Counted from the stretch's first letter, positions 46,967 to 57,514 are shown. The stretch is DNA of 64,000 nt from Streptomyces acidiscabies (GCF_020010905.1 NZ_JAGJBY010000001.1:2996001-3060000); one strand, 5' to 3'. The notes: a model not told the origin generated them from the letters alone. Program-made: numbers and translations.

Positions 46967-49924
46967 ATGAGACGCAGAGCGAGATCGATCCTCGCCGTAG
47001 GGGCGCTGCTGGCCGGCGGAGCCGCCGTCGCGCCGATCGCGCAGGCGCAGCCGGGCAGCACGGGGACCATGAAGAACGGGGACGAGGTCAAGGTCTTCCG
47101 TGCCGAAGTCACCAAGGCCCAGGTGCCGTTGCTGCTCAAGGCGGGCCAGGACGGGCACGAGCTGAGTGAGGCGGTCCCGGCCAAGGGCGAGGCGACCGTC
47201 GAGGTCTACCTCACCGACCAGCAGGCCGGCGCCCTGGAGAAGCAGGGCGTCGACCTCACGGAGCACACCCTCTCCGCGAAGGCCGAGCGCCGCGTGGAGG
47301 CCGCGTCGGACGGGGTGTTCCGCAAGTACAGCGGCAGCGGCGGCCTCAAGGAGGAGATCCTGCGCATCGCGCAGGAGAACCCCGGCCTCACGAAGGTCGT
47401 CTCCATCGGCAAGACGGTGAACGGCCAGGACATCCTCGCGCTGAAGCTCACCAAGGGCGCGAAGAAGACCAAGGACGGCAGCAGGCCGGCCGTCCTGTAC
47501 GCCTCGAACCAGCACGCGCGCGAGTGGATCACCCCGGAGATGACCCGGCGGCTGATGCACTACTACCTGGACAACTACAAGAACGACAAGCGGATCAGGA
47601 AGATCGTCGACTCCACCGAGCTGTGGTTCCTGCCGTCGGCCAACCCGGACGGCTACGACTACACGTTCAAGGACGCCTCCACCCGCATGTGGCGCAAGAA
47701 CCTGCGCGACAACAACGGCGACGGCGTGATCGCGACGGGCGACGGCGTCGACCTGAACCGCAACTTCGCCTACCGGTGGGGCTACGACGACGAGGGTTCG
47801 TCCCCCAACCCGACCAGCGAGACCTACCGGGGCACCGCGCCCGCCTCCGAGCCGGAGACGAAGGCGCTCGACTCCTTCGAGAAGCGCATCGGGTTCACGT
47901 ACGGCATCAACTACCACTCCGCCGCCCAGCTGCTGCTGTACGGGGTCGGCTGGCAGGTCGCGACGGACACCCCGGACGACGTCGTCTACAAGGCGCTCGC
48001 CGGTACGCCGGAGAACTCGGCGATCCCCGGCTACCACCCGCAGGTCTCCTCGGAGCTGTACACGACGAACGGCGAGGCCGACGGGCACGCGTCGAACGTC
48101 AACGGGATGGCGATGTTCACCCCGGAGATGTCGACGTGCCAGACCGCGTCCGACCTCGACCCGAACGACCAGTGGAACGCGGCCGACTGCCGTTCGGTCT
48201 TCACGTTCCCGGACGACGAGAAGCTGATCCAGCAGGAGTTCGCGAAGAACATCCCGTTCGCGCTCTCGGTCGCCGAGTCCGCGGGGACCCCGGACCAGCC
48301 GAAGTCCTCGCTGGGCCTGAAGGCCGCCGACCTCACCCCGGCCCCCTTCACCACCTCGTACTCGCGCGGCGCCGACCAGGAGGTCTCCGTCGTCGCCCGC
48401 AGGGCGCTGCGGGACAAGGAGCTCAAGTACCGCGTCAACGGCGGCCGTACGCACAGCACGGGGCTGCGGTCGTGGAAGGGCGGGGAGACGTTCGGCGGGG
48501 AGGACAACCTCTTCTACGACGAGTACCGCGCGAAGGTGCGCGACGGCGACCCCGGCGACAAGGTCCAGGTGTGGTTCACCGGCGTGACCAAGGCCGGCAA
48601 GAAGGTCACCAGCGGCAAGTTCACGTACACGGTCGCCCGGCGGGCCGCCGCCGACACGCTCGTCGTCGCCGAGGAGGGCGCCGCCGCGACGCAGGCACAG
48701 GCGTACGTCGACGCGCTGAAGGCCAACGGCCGCAAGGCAGTTGTGTGGGACGTGGCCACGCAGGGCGTGCCGGACGCGCTCGGCGTGCTGAAGCACTTCC
48801 GTACGGTCGTGCACTACACGGGCGCGGCCGTCCCCGGTAACCCGACGCAGCTCGAACTGCGGGCCTACCTCAACGAGGGCGGCAAGCTGATCGAGGCCGG
48901 CGAGCGGGCCGGCGGCGCGGTCGACCTCGGCGACGGCACCCCCTCCGACGACTTCAGCCAGTACTACCTGGGCGCCTACTCGCGCACGTCGGTCGCGGGC
49001 GCGAGCGGTGTCACGGGCTCCGGGAAGCTGACCGGCTTCTCCGGCCTGCTGGCCGGCGCCCCCGGCAACCCGCTGGACCAGGCGGGCACGTACGGCGTCA
49101 CCTCGGACGAACTCCCGGCCGACAAGTACCCCCAGTTCGCGAGCGCGGGCGCGGGGCAGTACGCCGGGACGGTCAACCCGTACGGGCCGTACTCGGGGTC
49201 GTACATGGCCGCGGCCGTGCACACCGACGACGCCTACAAGCGGCTGACCCGGACCATCGACCTGACCTCGGTGACCGCCGCCCAGCAGCCCACGCTGCGG
49301 GCGCGGCTGTTCTGGGACACCGAGCAGGGGTACGACAACGCGATCGTCGAGGCGCACAGCGCGGGCGGCGCCGACTGGACGACCCTGCCGGAGAAGAGCG
49401 GCGCGACCGGCACGGCCGTACCGGCGGAGTGCGGCGGCGGCTTCTACATCGGCGAGCACCCCTGGCTCAGCCACTACCTGACCCTGAACGGCAGCACCTG
49501 CACCAACACCGGGACCTCGGGCGCCTGGAACGCGTTCACCGGGACCTCCAGCGGCTGGCAGCAGGTCGAGTTCGACCTGAGCGCGTACGCCGGGAAGAGC
49601 GTCGAGGTGTCGTTCGCGTACGTCACCGACCCGGGCACCGGCGGCCACGGCGTGCTCCTCGACGACACCTCCGTCGTCGTGGGCGGCGCGGCGACCCAGG
49701 CCGAGGGCTTCGAGACCGTGCTCGGCGCCTGGCAGGTCACCGGGCCCCCGGCGGGCAGCCCGGCCGTGCTGAAGGACTGGACGCGCACGGGCGCGCTGTT
49801 CCAGACGTACGGCGCCGTCACCACGAAGGACACCGTGCTGCTGGGCTTCGGCCTGGAGCACCTGACCACGGCGGCGGAGCGCAAGGCGCTCATCGGAAAG
49901 GCCCTCGCCTCACTTGAGAGGTGA
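46967..49924 (+). CDS. Secreted zinc carboxypeptidase, M14 family
   Basis: 985-residue extracellular metallopeptidase. Signal peptide 1-27 (cleavage after AQA), propeptide to ~115, then the M14 domain: zinc ligands His183 and Glu186 in NQHAREWITPEM, Arg and Asn-Arg in DLNRNFAYRWG, His317 in INYHSAAQLL, catalytic Glu in TPEMSTC region or later (not certain). The C-terminal ~550 residues hold a beta domain with KVTSGKFTYTVARR and a lectin-like/MAM-type module. GGGGAG lies 4 nt before the ATG. It probably releases C-terminal residues from extracellular peptides. Monocistronic; a 14-bp hairpin follows. Confidence 0.93.
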   Translation: MRRRARSILAVGALLAGGAAVAPIAQAQPGSTGTMKNGDEVKVFRAEVTKAQVPLLLKAGQDGHELSEAVPAKGEATVEVYLTDQQAGALEKQGVDLTEHTLSAKAERRVEAASDGVFRKYSGSGGLKEEILRIAQENPGLTKVVSIGKTVNGQDILALKLTKGAKKTKDGSRPAVLYASNQHAREWITPEMTRRLMHYYLDNYKNDKRIRKIVDSTELWFLPSANPDGYDYTFKDASTRMWRKNLRDNNGDGVIATGDGVDLNRNFAYRWGYDDEGSSPNPTSETYRGTAPASEPETKALDSFEKRIGFTYGINYHSAAQLLLYGVGWQVATDTPDDVVYKALAGTPENSAIPGYHPQVSSELYTTNGEADGHASNVNGMAMFTPEMSTCQTASDLDPNDQWNAADCRSVFTFPDDEKLIQQEFAKNIPFALSVAESAGTPDQPKSSLGLKAADLTPAPFTTSYSRGADQEVSVVARRALRDKELKYRVNGGRTHSTGLRSWKGGETFGGEDNLFYDEYRAKVRDGDPGDKVQVWFTGVTKAGKKVTSGKFTYTVARRAAADTLVVAEEGAAATQAQAYVDALKANGRKAVVWDVATQGVPDALGVLKHFRTVVHYTGAAVPGNPTQLELRAYLNEGGKLIEAGERAGGAVDLGDGTPSDDFSQYYLGAYSRTSVAGASGVTGSGKLTGFSGLLAGAPGNPLDQAGTYGVTSDELPADKYPQFASAGAGQYAGTVNPYGPYSGSYMAAAVHTDDAYKRLTRTIDLTSVTAAQQPTLRARLFWDTEQGYDNAIVEAHSAGGADWTTLPEKSGATGTAVPAECGGGFYIGEHPWLSHYLTLNGSTCTNTGTSGAWNAFTGTSSGWQQVEFDLSAYAGKSVEVSFAYVTDPGTGGHGVLLDDTSVVVGGAATQAEGFETVLGAWQVTGPPAGSPAVLKDWTRTGALFQTYGAVTTKDTVLLGFGLEHLTTAAERKALIGKALASLER

Positions 49925-49958
49925 ATCGGCCCGGTCAAGGATCGTCCATGATTCGTGA

Positions 49959-51158
<1,200 letters not shown>

Positions 51159-51271
51159 TCACCGCCTGACAGGCACCGCACCGATGTGAGCCGCAGGGCT
51201 CGGGCAGCATGCGAAGAGGCGCTGCCCGGGCCCTGTCGCACGTGCAAGCACCCGTACGACTGGAGACTGCA

Positions 51272-52483
51272 TTGAAGACGATCGACGATCTCCTCGCCGA
51301 AGGCGTGTCCGGCAAGCGCGTCTTCGTCCGCGCCGACCTCAACGTTCCGCTGGCCGGCGGTCTCATCACCGACGACGGCCGGATCCGCGCCGTCCTGCCG
51401 ACGATCGAGGCCCTCGTCGCCGCCGACGCCAAGGTCGTCGTCGCCTCGCACCTCGGCCGCCCCAAGGGCGCCCCGGACCTCGCGTTCTCGCTGCTGCCCG
51501 CCGCCGAACGACTCGGCGAGCTGCTCGGCACGCCCGTGGCCTTCGCCCAGGACACCGTCGGCCCCGCCGCCCACGACGCCGTGAACGGCCTGGAGCCCGG
51601 CCAGGTCGCGGTCGTCGAGAACCTCCGCTTCAACGCGGGCGAGACGTCCAAGGACGACACCGAGCGCGGCGAGTTCGCCGACCGGCTCGCGGCCCTCGCG
51701 GACGTGTACGTCGGTGACGGCTTCGGCGCCGTGCACCGCAAGCACGCCTCCGTGTTCGACCTCCCCGCGCGCCTCCCGCACTACGCCGGGTACCTCATCG
51801 CCACCGAGGTCGGCGTCCTCAAGAAGCTCACCGAGGACGTCGCCCGCCCCTACGTCGTCGCGCTCGGCGGTTCCAAGGTCTCCGACAAGCTCGCCGTCAT
51901 CGACCAGCTCCTCGGCAAGGCCGACCGCATCCTCATCGGCGGCGGCATGGCCTTCACCTTCCTCAAGGCCCAGGGCCACGAGGTCGGCGCCTCCCTCCTC
52001 CAGGAGGACCAGATCCCGGCCGTCACCGAGTACCTGGAGCGCGCCGAGAAGCTGGGCGTCGAGCTGCTCGTCCCGGTCGACGTCGTCGTCTCCACCGCCT
52101 TCCCCGACCTGAAGACCAAGGCGCCCAGCGAGCACACCACCGTCGATGTGGACCGGATGCCCGAGGGCAGTCTCGGGCTGGACGTCGGCCCGGGGACCGG
52201 TGTGCTGTACACGTCCAAGCTCGCCGACGCAGCGACCGTCTTCTGGAACGGTCCCATGGGCGTCTTCGAGCACCCCGACTACGCCGAGGGCACCAAGGCG
52301 GTCGCCCAGGCCCTCGTCGACTCGGACGGCTTCACCGTCGTCGGCGGTGGAGACTCCGCCGCCGCCGTACGCACCCTCGGCTTCGACGAGAACGCGTTCG
52401 GCCACATCTCGACCGGTGGCGGCGCCTCCCTCGAATACCTTGAGGGCAAGACGCTCCCCGGCCTCGCCGCATTGGAGAACTGA
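51272..52483 (+). CDS. pgk: Phosphoglycerate kinase
   Basis: 403-residue glycolytic kinase (1,3-bisphosphoglycerate + ADP to 3-phosphoglycerate + ATP). [15 protein letters not shown], substrate His/Arg in [31 protein letters not shown] hinge and WNGPMGVFE nucleotide site, ending GGGDSAAAV and STGGGASLE. The start is TTG 51272, with GGAG 7 nt upstream; it gives [15 protein letters not shown], the expected N-terminus, and no ATG or GTG fits. tpiA follows after 5 nt. Confidence 0.97.
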   Translation: MKTIDDLLAEGVSGKRVFVRADLNVPLAGGLITDDGRIRAVLPTIEALVAADAKVVVASHLGRPKGAPDLAFSLLPAAERLGELLGTPVAFAQDTVGPAAHDAVNGLEPGQVAVVENLRFNAGETSKDDTERGEFADRLAALADVYVGDGFGAVHRKHASVFDLPARLPHYAGYLIATEVGVLKKLTEDVARPYVVALGGSKVSDKLAVIDQLLGKADRILIGGGMAFTFLKAQGHEVGASLLQEDQIPAVTEYLERAEKLGVELLVPVDVVVSTAFPDLKTKAPSEHTTVDVDRMPEGSLGLDVGPGTGVLYTSKLADAATVFWNGPMGVFEHPDYAEGTKAVAQALVDSDGFTVVGGGDSAAAVRTLGFDENAFGHISTGGGASLEYLEGKTLPGLAALEN

Positions 52484-52488
52484 CCTTC

Positions 52489-53265
52489 ATGACCACCCGC
52501 ACGCCGATCATGGCGGGCAACTGGAAGATGAACCTCAACCACCTTGAGGCCATCGCCCACGTCCAGAAGCTCGCGTTCGCCCTGGCCGACAAGGACTACG
52601 AGGCCGTCGAGGTCGCCGTCCTCGCCCCCTTCACCGACCTGCGCTCCGTGCAGACCCTGGTCGACGGCGACAAGCTGAAGATCACGTACGGCTCCCAGGA
52701 CATCTCCGCGTACGACTCCGGCGCCTACACCGGCGAGATCTCCGGCCCCATGCTCGCCAAGCTGAAGTGCTCGTACGTCGCCGTCGGCCACTCCGAGCGC
52801 CGCCAGTACCACGCCGAGACCGACGAGATCGTGAACGCCAAGGTCAAGGCCGCGTTCAAGCACGGGATCACCCCGATCCTGTGCGTCGGCGAGGAACTCG
52901 ACGTCCGCGAGGCCGGCAACCACGTCTCCCACACCCTCGCTCAGGTCGAGGGCGGGCTGAAGGACGTCGCCGCCGAGCAGGCCGAGACCGTCGTCATCGC
53001 CTACGAGCCCGTCTGGGCCATCGGCACCGGCAAGGTCTGCGGCGCCGGTGACGCGCAGGAAGTGTGCGCCGCGATCCGGGGCAAGCTCGCCGAGCTGTAC
53101 GACCAGGAGCTCGCCGACAAGGTCCGCATCCAGTACGGCGGTTCCGTCAAGGCCGGGAACGTCGCCGAGATCATGGCGCAGGCCGACATCGACGGCGCGC
53201 TCGTCGGTGGCGCCTCCCTCGACGCCGACGAGTTCGTCAAGATCGTGCGCTTCCGGGATCAGTGA
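52489..53265 (+). CDS. tpiA: Triose-phosphate isomerase
   Basis: 258-residue TIM barrel. Catalytic Lys in [11 protein letters not shown], His in [10 protein letters not shown], Glu in [13 protein letters not shown], phosphate loop [11 protein letters not shown] and GGASLD. Full length. It begins 5 nt after pgk. A hairpin follows (53296-53333), marking the end of the glycolytic operon before secG. Confidence 0.97.
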   Translation: MTTRTPIMAGNWKMNLNHLEAIAHVQKLAFALADKDYEAVEVAVLAPFTDLRSVQTLVDGDKLKITYGSQDISAYDSGAYTGEISGPMLAKLKCSYVAVGHSERRQYHAETDEIVNAKVKAAFKHGITPILCVGEELDVREAGNHVSHTLAQVEGGLKDVAAEQAETVVIAYEPVWAIGTGKVCGAGDAQEVCAAIRGKLAELYDQELADKVRIQYGGSVKAGNVAEIMAQADIDGALVGGASLDADEFVKIVRFRDQ

Positions 53266-53295
53266 GTAGGCCGTAGCCGCGATCCGTCGTACCCT

Positions 53296-53333
53296 GACGG
53301 GGACCTTAGTGACTACCCGCTAAAGTCCCCGTC
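53296..53333 (+). terminator. Hairpin between tpiA and secG
   Basis: GACGGGGACCTTAG / CTAAAGTCCCCGTC: 14-bp stem with one mismatch and a 10-nt loop, 30 nt after the tpiA stop. It may terminate or attenuate readthrough into secG. Confidence 0.65.
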
Positions 53334-53364
53334 GTCATCCGCATCCGAGGAAGTTGGTCCAGCC

Positions 53365-53601
53365 GTGGTTCTGGGGTTCTCCATCGCCCTGATCGTCTTC
53401 AGCCTGCTGCTGATGCTGCTGGTGCTGATGCACAAGGGGAAGGGCGGCGGCCTCTCCGACATGTTCGGTGGCGGCATGCAGTCCTCCGTCGGCGGCTCCT
53501 CGGTCGCCGAGCGCAACCTCGACCGCATCACCGTCGTGGTCGGTCTGCTCTGGTTCGCCTGCATCATCGTCCTCGGCCTGATCATGAAGGCCAACAACTG
53601 A
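53365..53601 (+). CDS. secG: Protein translocase subunit SecG
   Basis: 78-residue two-helix membrane protein of the SecYEG channel. First helix VVLGFSIALIVFSLLLMLLVLM, a cytoplasmic glycine-rich loop (GKGGGLSDMFGGGMQSS) and second helix TVVVGLLWFACIIVLGLIM cut at residues ~56-74. Adjacent to tpiA as in many Gram-positive genomes. GTG 53365; the nearest purine-rich site (GAGGAAG) is rather far, about 14 nt. Confidence 0.95.
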   Translation: MVLGFSIALIVFSLLLMLLVLMHKGKGGGLSDMFGGGMQSSVGGSSVAERNLDRITVVVGLLWFACIIVLGLIMKANN

Positions 53602-53627
53602 GCGGCGTCCCCCAGCACAATACGTAC

Positions 53628-53681
53628 GCAAAGCCCCATGTTCGGTACGCGCTCCTTGGCGCGGCCTATCATGGGGCTTGC
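53628..53681 (+). terminator. Long inverted repeat between secG and rbpA
   Basis: GCAAAGCCCCATG and CATGGGGCTTGC form a 12-bp near-perfect stem around a 29-nt centre that itself can fold (GCGC...GCGC). It ends 134 nt before rbpA; probable secG terminator. Confidence 0.6.
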
Positions 53682-53815
53682 GTCTGTGTGCGGTAACTCC
53701 AATCACTGGACGCGCGTTGGGCCTTAGGCCGGTTGGTCTTACGTAGACTGAGCCGCTCGCAGTGGAGCGAAACGCCGACTCGCTTCGCGGCACCATCACG
53801 CAGGGAGTTACGACC

Positions 53816-54151
53816 GTGGCAAGTGGCAACGCGATCCGAGGAAGCCGGGTCGGGGCGGGGCCGATGGGCGAGGCCGAGCGGGGCGAGTCCGCACCCCGAC
53901 TGCGCATCTCCTTCTGGTGCTCCAACGGGCATGAGACGCAGCCCAGTTTCGCGAGTGACGCACAGGTGCCGGATACGTGGGACTGTCCGCGGTGCGGGTT
54001 CCCTGCGGGGCAGGACCGGGACAATCCGCCGGCTCCGCCGCGGACCGAGCCGTACAAGACGCATCTGGCGTATGTGCGGGAGCGGCGTAGTGATGCTGAT
54101 GGTGAGGCGATCTTGGCGGAGGCCCTTGCTAAGTTGCGGGGCGAGATTTAA
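53816..54151 (+). CDS. rbpA: RNA polymerase-binding protein RbpA
   Basis: 111-residue activator that binds sigma HrdB and the polymerase beta' subunit and stabilises open complexes. The zinc fold uses Cys35, His39, Cys57 and Cys60 (FWCSNGHET and WDCPRCG); the basic linker and sigma-interaction helix are in the C-terminal KTHLAYVRERRSDADGEAIL. GTG 53816 has GGGAG upstream and gives VASGNAIRGSRVGAG. A TAGACT at 53744-53749 is a candidate -10; I did not find a clear sigma-R site. Confidence 0.96.
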   Translation: MASGNAIRGSRVGAGPMGEAERGESAPRLRISFWCSNGHETQPSFASDAQVPDTWDCPRCGFPAGQDRDNPPAPPRTEPYKTHLAYVRERRSDADGEAILAEALAKLRGEI

Positions 54152-54169
54152 CCCACCGGGGTGCCGCGG

Positions 54170-54270
54170 TCTGTTGGTTTCGGGGCTGCGGCGCCGTTGT
54201 GGCTTGTCGCGCCCGCGCGGCGGTAGCCGCAAATAGATACAGCCCCGCGCCCCTAAAGGACTGGGGCTGA
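54170..54270. repeat. Streptomyces intergenic palindromic element, also rbpA terminator
   Basis: The stretch resembles a dispersed intergenic sequence I recall from many Streptomyces genomes (GGCTTGTCGCGCCCGCGCGG, GCCGCAAATAGATACAGCCC, CGCGCCCCTAAAGGA). It contains hairpins GCGGC-GGTA-GCCGC (54217-54230) and CAGCCCC / GGGGCTG (54240-54269). The second probably ends rbpA transcription. Copy number elsewhere cannot be checked here. Confidence 0.55.
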
Positions 54271-54276
54271 GGTCCG

Positions 54277-54299
54277 TTGTCAGTGGTGGGCTCTACCTT
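54277..54299 (+). promoter_or_regulatory. RecA-NDp (PafBC-type) promoter of the MFS gene
   Basis: TTGTCAGTG (54277-54285), 8 nt (GTGGGCTC), TACCTT (54294-54299): perfect match to TTGTCRGTG-N8-TAnnnT. The ATG lies 7 nt after the -10, implying a leaderless transcript. Confidence 0.87.
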
Positions 54300-54306
54300 C
54301 TGAAGT

Positions 54307-55521
54307 ATGAAGCGTGAGTTCTGGCAGTTGTGGTCTGCCGCTGTTGTGTCGCGGTTTGGGGATGCTTTGCGGAATACCGCTATGCCCTTGTTGGCTGTGC
54401 GGGTTACTGGTGATCCGTTGGTGATTGCTTCTGTTACCGCTTGTGGGTATGTGCCCTGGTTGTTGTTCGGGCTGGTGGGTGGGGCGTTGGCTGATCGGGT
54501 GGATCAGCGGCGGGCTATGTGGGCTGTTGATGTGGTGCGGGGGGTGTTGGTCGCCGGGTTTGCTGTGGTGGTGGCCTTGGGAGAGGCTTCTGTGGGGGTG
54601 TTGTTGGGGCTTGCCTTTGTGCTGACCACCCTTCAGACGTTGTTCGACAATGCTTCTACTGCTTTGCTGCCGTCGGTTGTCGAGCGGGATCAACTTGGCT
54701 CCGCCAACGCTCGGTTGATGACCGGTCAGCAAGTTGCCGGGGGGTTGGTGGCGGGGCCCGTTGTGCCGGTGCTCGTGTTGGTGGGGATGGCCGTGCCGTT
54801 CGTGGTGGACGCGGTCAGTTACTTCGTCGCCGCTGGGCTTGTCGCCTCGCTGCGGGTGCGGCCTGTCGCGCGGGAGGCGCGGGCCACGGGGAGCACGTTG
54901 CGCGGGGAAATCGCCGAGGGGATACGGGTGTTGTGGCGGGACCGGGTGCTGCGCGCCATCTGTACGGCCACGCTGTTGTGCAACATCGGGATGGGGGCGC
55001 TGATCGCGACCCTGGTTCTGGTCGTCACGCGGTGGCTGGACGCGGGGGACGCGGGGTTCGCCGCCGCCATGACCGCGTACTCCGTGGGGTCCATCGCCGG
55101 AGGGTTCCTCGCGCAGCGCGTTGCCCGGCGGTTCGGGCGGGCGCGGGCGCTGATGTGGGGCGGGACCGTTCAGCTCGTCTCCCTCGTGGCCATGGGGTCC
55201 GTACGGCATCTGGGCGCGCTGCTCGTGGGGATGGCGCTGCTCGGTGTGATGGGCATGGTGTGGAACGTCAACCAGGTGACGCTCATGCAGGAACGCAGCC
55301 CTGAGGGGCTGTTGGGGCGGATCGCCGCGGCGTTCCGTACGGCTTCCACCTCGGGGGCGCCGGTCGGTGCGCTGCTGGGCGGGGTGACCGCGAAGGCCTT
55401 CGGACTCAACGCGCCTGTCCTGTTCGCGGCCTTGCTGTTCCTGCTCGCGGTCGTCTCGTTGAGACCTGCGGCCAAGGCGGACGTACCTGTTGATGAGCTG
55501 GCGATGGCGACGAAGGTGTGA
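54307..55521 (+). CDS. MFS efflux transporter with damage-type promoter
   Basis: 404-residue MFS exporter with about 11-12 helices, of the enterobactin-exporter/Bcr-like group: FWQLWSAAVVSRFGDALRNTAMPLLAV, LVGGALADRVDQRRAMW, LLPSVVERDQLGSANARL, MQERSPEGLLGRIAAAFRT. The first ~150 codons use many T-ending and TTG/GTT/GCT codons, unlike neighbouring core genes; the second half is more typical. The gene is preceded by a perfect RecA-NDp promoter, so it is probably induced by DNA damage and may export a DNA-damaging compound. Confidence 0.88.
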   Translation: MKREFWQLWSAAVVSRFGDALRNTAMPLLAVRVTGDPLVIASVTACGYVPWLLFGLVGGALADRVDQRRAMWAVDVVRGVLVAGFAVVVALGEASVGVLLGLAFVLTTLQTLFDNASTALLPSVVERDQLGSANARLMTGQQVAGGLVAGPVVPVLVLVGMAVPFVVDAVSYFVAAGLVASLRVRPVAREARATGSTLRGEIAEGIRVLWRDRVLRAICTATLLCNIGMGALIATLVLVVTRWLDAGDAGFAAAMTAYSVGSIAGGFLAQRVARRFGRARALMWGGTVQLVSLVAMGSVRHLGALLVGMALLGVMGMVWNVNQVTLMQERSPEGLLGRIAAAFRTASTSGAPVGALLGGVTAKAFGLNAPVLFAALLFLLAVVSLRPAAKADVPVDELAMATKV

Positions 55522-55531
55522 TGATCGGGGG

Positions 55532-56203
55532 ATGGAGTCTTCCGGGCCGTTCAACGTCCTTTCCCTTCGTCATGTCCCCGCGGATCCAGGGCCATGGCGG
55601 CCGAAGGCGCGCATCCGCTTGTCGGTCGACGGGGTGGATGTGGTGGAGGCGATCCACCCCGACAGCGATTCGAGTCTCTTGCACGAGATGATGATCGGCC
55701 CGCCGGAAACGTGGCCGCTGAGGGCCGATGCCGAACCTCGGCGGGTCGAGCTGTCGAACAACTTCTGCGAGACCGGTTGCTGTGGGGGCGTCTTCGTGAC
55801 CATCCAGCGGTGTGGTGGCCTGGTGGTGTGGACGTGGGAGAACACGGACGACGACAGCCGGGTGCCGCTGCCGCCGGACTCCCGCTTCGACGCCGACCGG
55901 TACGACGCCGAGCTGGACCGCTTCGTCGCCGACCATGATTGGGAGGAGCCGGTCGACGCCGCCGCGCGTCTCTTGGCCCGCGAACTGGTCGCCCTCGACT
56001 GGCACCGGCGGTGGAACTGCTTGCCCCCGCCCTGGAGCCTCGGCGTCTCGGTCGGTGGCCGGGGCGAGGAAGCCCACGTCACGATGGAGTTCGTCGTGAC
56101 GGGGCTGCGCAGCTACACCCTGTCCGTCACCGGGAACGAACCCGTCGAGGATCAGGTCCGTCGGTTCGTCGAGCGTATCGATGCCTCCGACCCGCGCGGC
56201 TGA
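55532..56203 (+). CDS. Hypothetical protein with clustered cysteines
   Basis: 223-residue soluble protein that I do not recognise. Notable are an FCETGCCGGVFVTIQRCGG segment (four Cys within 14 residues, about residues 80-95), an acidic middle and a C-terminal VTMEFVVTGLRSYTLSV strand. Start ATG 55532 is 10 nt after the MFS stop; upstream purines (GGGGG) are very close to the ATG. Possibly cotranscribed with the MFS gene, hence damage-linked, but this is inference. Confidence 0.6.
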   Translation: MESSGPFNVLSLRHVPADPGPWRPKARIRLSVDGVDVVEAIHPDSDSSLLHEMMIGPPETWPLRADAEPRRVELSNNFCETGCCGGVFVTIQRCGGLVVWTWENTDDDSRVPLPPDSRFDADRYDAELDRFVADHDWEEPVDAAARLLARELVALDWHRRWNCLPPPWSLGVSVGGRGEEAHVTMEFVVTGLRSYTLSVTGNEPVEDQVRRFVERIDASDPRG

Positions 56204-56277
56204 GGGGCGGGTGCAACCCGTGGGGGTGTTCTCGCATCTGGAGGGGTGGCGGGAAATACTTCTTGGGAGGGGCTGCT

Positions 56278-56679
56278 GTGCGTGGGATCAGTAAAGGGCT
56301 GAGCGGGGTCGGGGTGGGGCTTGTTGTTGTGGCTCTGGCCGCTGGGCCTGCTTATGCCAAGGGGGATGTGTCCGTGGTGGCGCCCCGGGCGGTTGGTGTG
56401 GGGAAGGTCTTCAAGGTCAGTGCTCATGGGGATGACGATGCTGCTCAGTATTTGCGGATATGTCTTCAGGAGCGGAGTGGGAAAGCGGCCTGGCGGCAGG
56501 TGGGGTGTGGGGGTGTGGTTCGGCGGGGTGGGCCTGAGGGGCGGGTTGCTGTGCAGGTGAAGGGGGTTCGGCGTGGGGGGCTGGAGTTTCGGGCTGTCGT
56601 GTATGGGCTGAAGGGGCCCAAGGATCGGCATCCTGTGCGGTGGCGGATCTCTGATGTGGTGAGCGTTCGGGTGCGGTGA
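56278..56679 (+). CDS. Small secreted protein, function unknown
   Basis: 133-residue protein with a signal peptide (GVGVGLVVVALAAGPAYA, cleavage after AYA near residue 27). The mature part is a basic beta-rich domain with two Cys (ICLQERSG and QVGCGG) that may form a disulfide. GGGAGG lies 7 nt before GTG 56278. Codon use is T/G-rich at third positions, unlike the operon that follows. No family recognised. Confidence 0.65.
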   Translation: MRGISKGLSGVGVGLVVVALAAGPAYAKGDVSVVAPRAVGVGKVFKVSAHGDDDAAQYLRICLQERSGKAAWRQVGCGGVVRRGGPEGRVAVQVKGVRRGGLEFRAVVYGLKGPKDRHPVRWRISDVVSVRVR

Positions 56680-56691
56680 GTGGTGAGTGCG

Positions 56692-56736
56692 AAAGGCTGC
56701 GGGCCCCGTCTGTCACAGACGGGGCCCGCAGCCTTT
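56692..56736. terminator. Very strong bidirectional terminator before pgl
   Basis: A perfect 21-bp stem with a 3-nt loop (TCA): AAAGGCTGCGGG.. to ..CCCGCAGCCTTT. It lies between the convergent secreted-protein gene and the pentose phosphate operon, and a TT-rich stretch follows on the plus strand. Confidence 0.92.
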
Positions 56737-56740
56737 GTTG

Positions 56741-57514
56741 TTACGCCGTCGCCGGTGGGTACAGCGCGCGCGGGAGTTGGGATGCCGCAGGGCGGTCCAG
56801 GAGCCAGAGCGTGCGGGCCAGGCCTCGGGCGCCTGCCGCCGGGGCCTGGATCTCGCCTGCGCCCGAGAGGGCGATCGCGGCGGCCTGAGCCTTGTCCTCG
56901 CCGGCTGCGAGGAGCCAGACCTCCTTGGCCGCCCGGATCGCGGGGAGCGTGAGGGTGACTCGCGTGGGCGGGGGTTTCGGGGCGCCTCGGACGCCCACCA
57001 CCGTGCGGGTCTCCTCGCGGACCGCGGGGAGTTCGGGGAAGAGGGACGCCACGTGCGTGTCCGGTCCCACGCCCAGCATGAGGACGTCGAACGTCGGTAC
57101 GTCGCCGTGGTCGGCCGACCTCGCCAGTTCCTCCGCGTACGCCTCCGCCGCCGCCTCCACGTCCGTCCCGTACTCGCCGTCCGACGCGGGCATCGCGTGC
57201 ACGCGCTTCGGGTCGAGGGGGACGGAGTCGAGGAGGGCCTCGCGGGCCTGGGTGACGTTGCGGTCGGGGTCGCCCTCGGGGAGGAAGCGTTCGTCGCCCC
57301 ACCACAGGTCGAGACGCGACCAGTCGATGGCGTCGCGCGCGGGCGCTGTCGCGAGCGCCGCGAGCAGGCCGTTGCCGTTGCGGCCACCCGTGAGGACGAT
57401 CGACGCGCTGCCCTTCGAGGACTGCGCGTCGACGATCCGCGTGATGAGACGGGCCGCGGCGGCCTGCGCCATCAGCTCCTTGTCGCGGTGGACGACCAAC
57501 TGGGGTGTGGTCAT
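56741..57514 (-). CDS. pgl: 6-phosphogluconolactonase
   Basis: 257-residue enzyme hydrolysing 6-phosphogluconolactone in the oxidative pentose phosphate path (DevB family). Motifs: SIVLTGGRNGNGLLAAL, WWGDERFLPEGDPDRN and VLMLGVGPDTHVASLFP, with LTLPAIRAAKEVWLLAAGEDKA at the end. The usual His in the GxxGDGHxASLFP motif is kept (THVASLFP). ATG 57514 overlaps the opcA TGA (ATGA). Last gene of the tkt-tal-zwf-opcA-pgl operon. Confidence 0.95.
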   Translation of the reverse strand: MTTPQLVVHRDKELMAQAAAARLITRIVDAQSSKGSASIVLTGGRNGNGLLAALATAPARDAIDWSRLDLWWGDERFLPEGDPDRNVTQAREALLDSVPLDPKRVHAMPASDGEYGTDVEAAAEAYAEELARSADHGDVPTFDVLMLGVGPDTHVASLFPELPAVREETRTVVGVRGAPKPPPTRVTLTLPAIRAAKEVWLLAAGEDKAQAAAIALSGAGEIQAPAAGARGLARTLWLLDRPAASQLPRALYPPATA

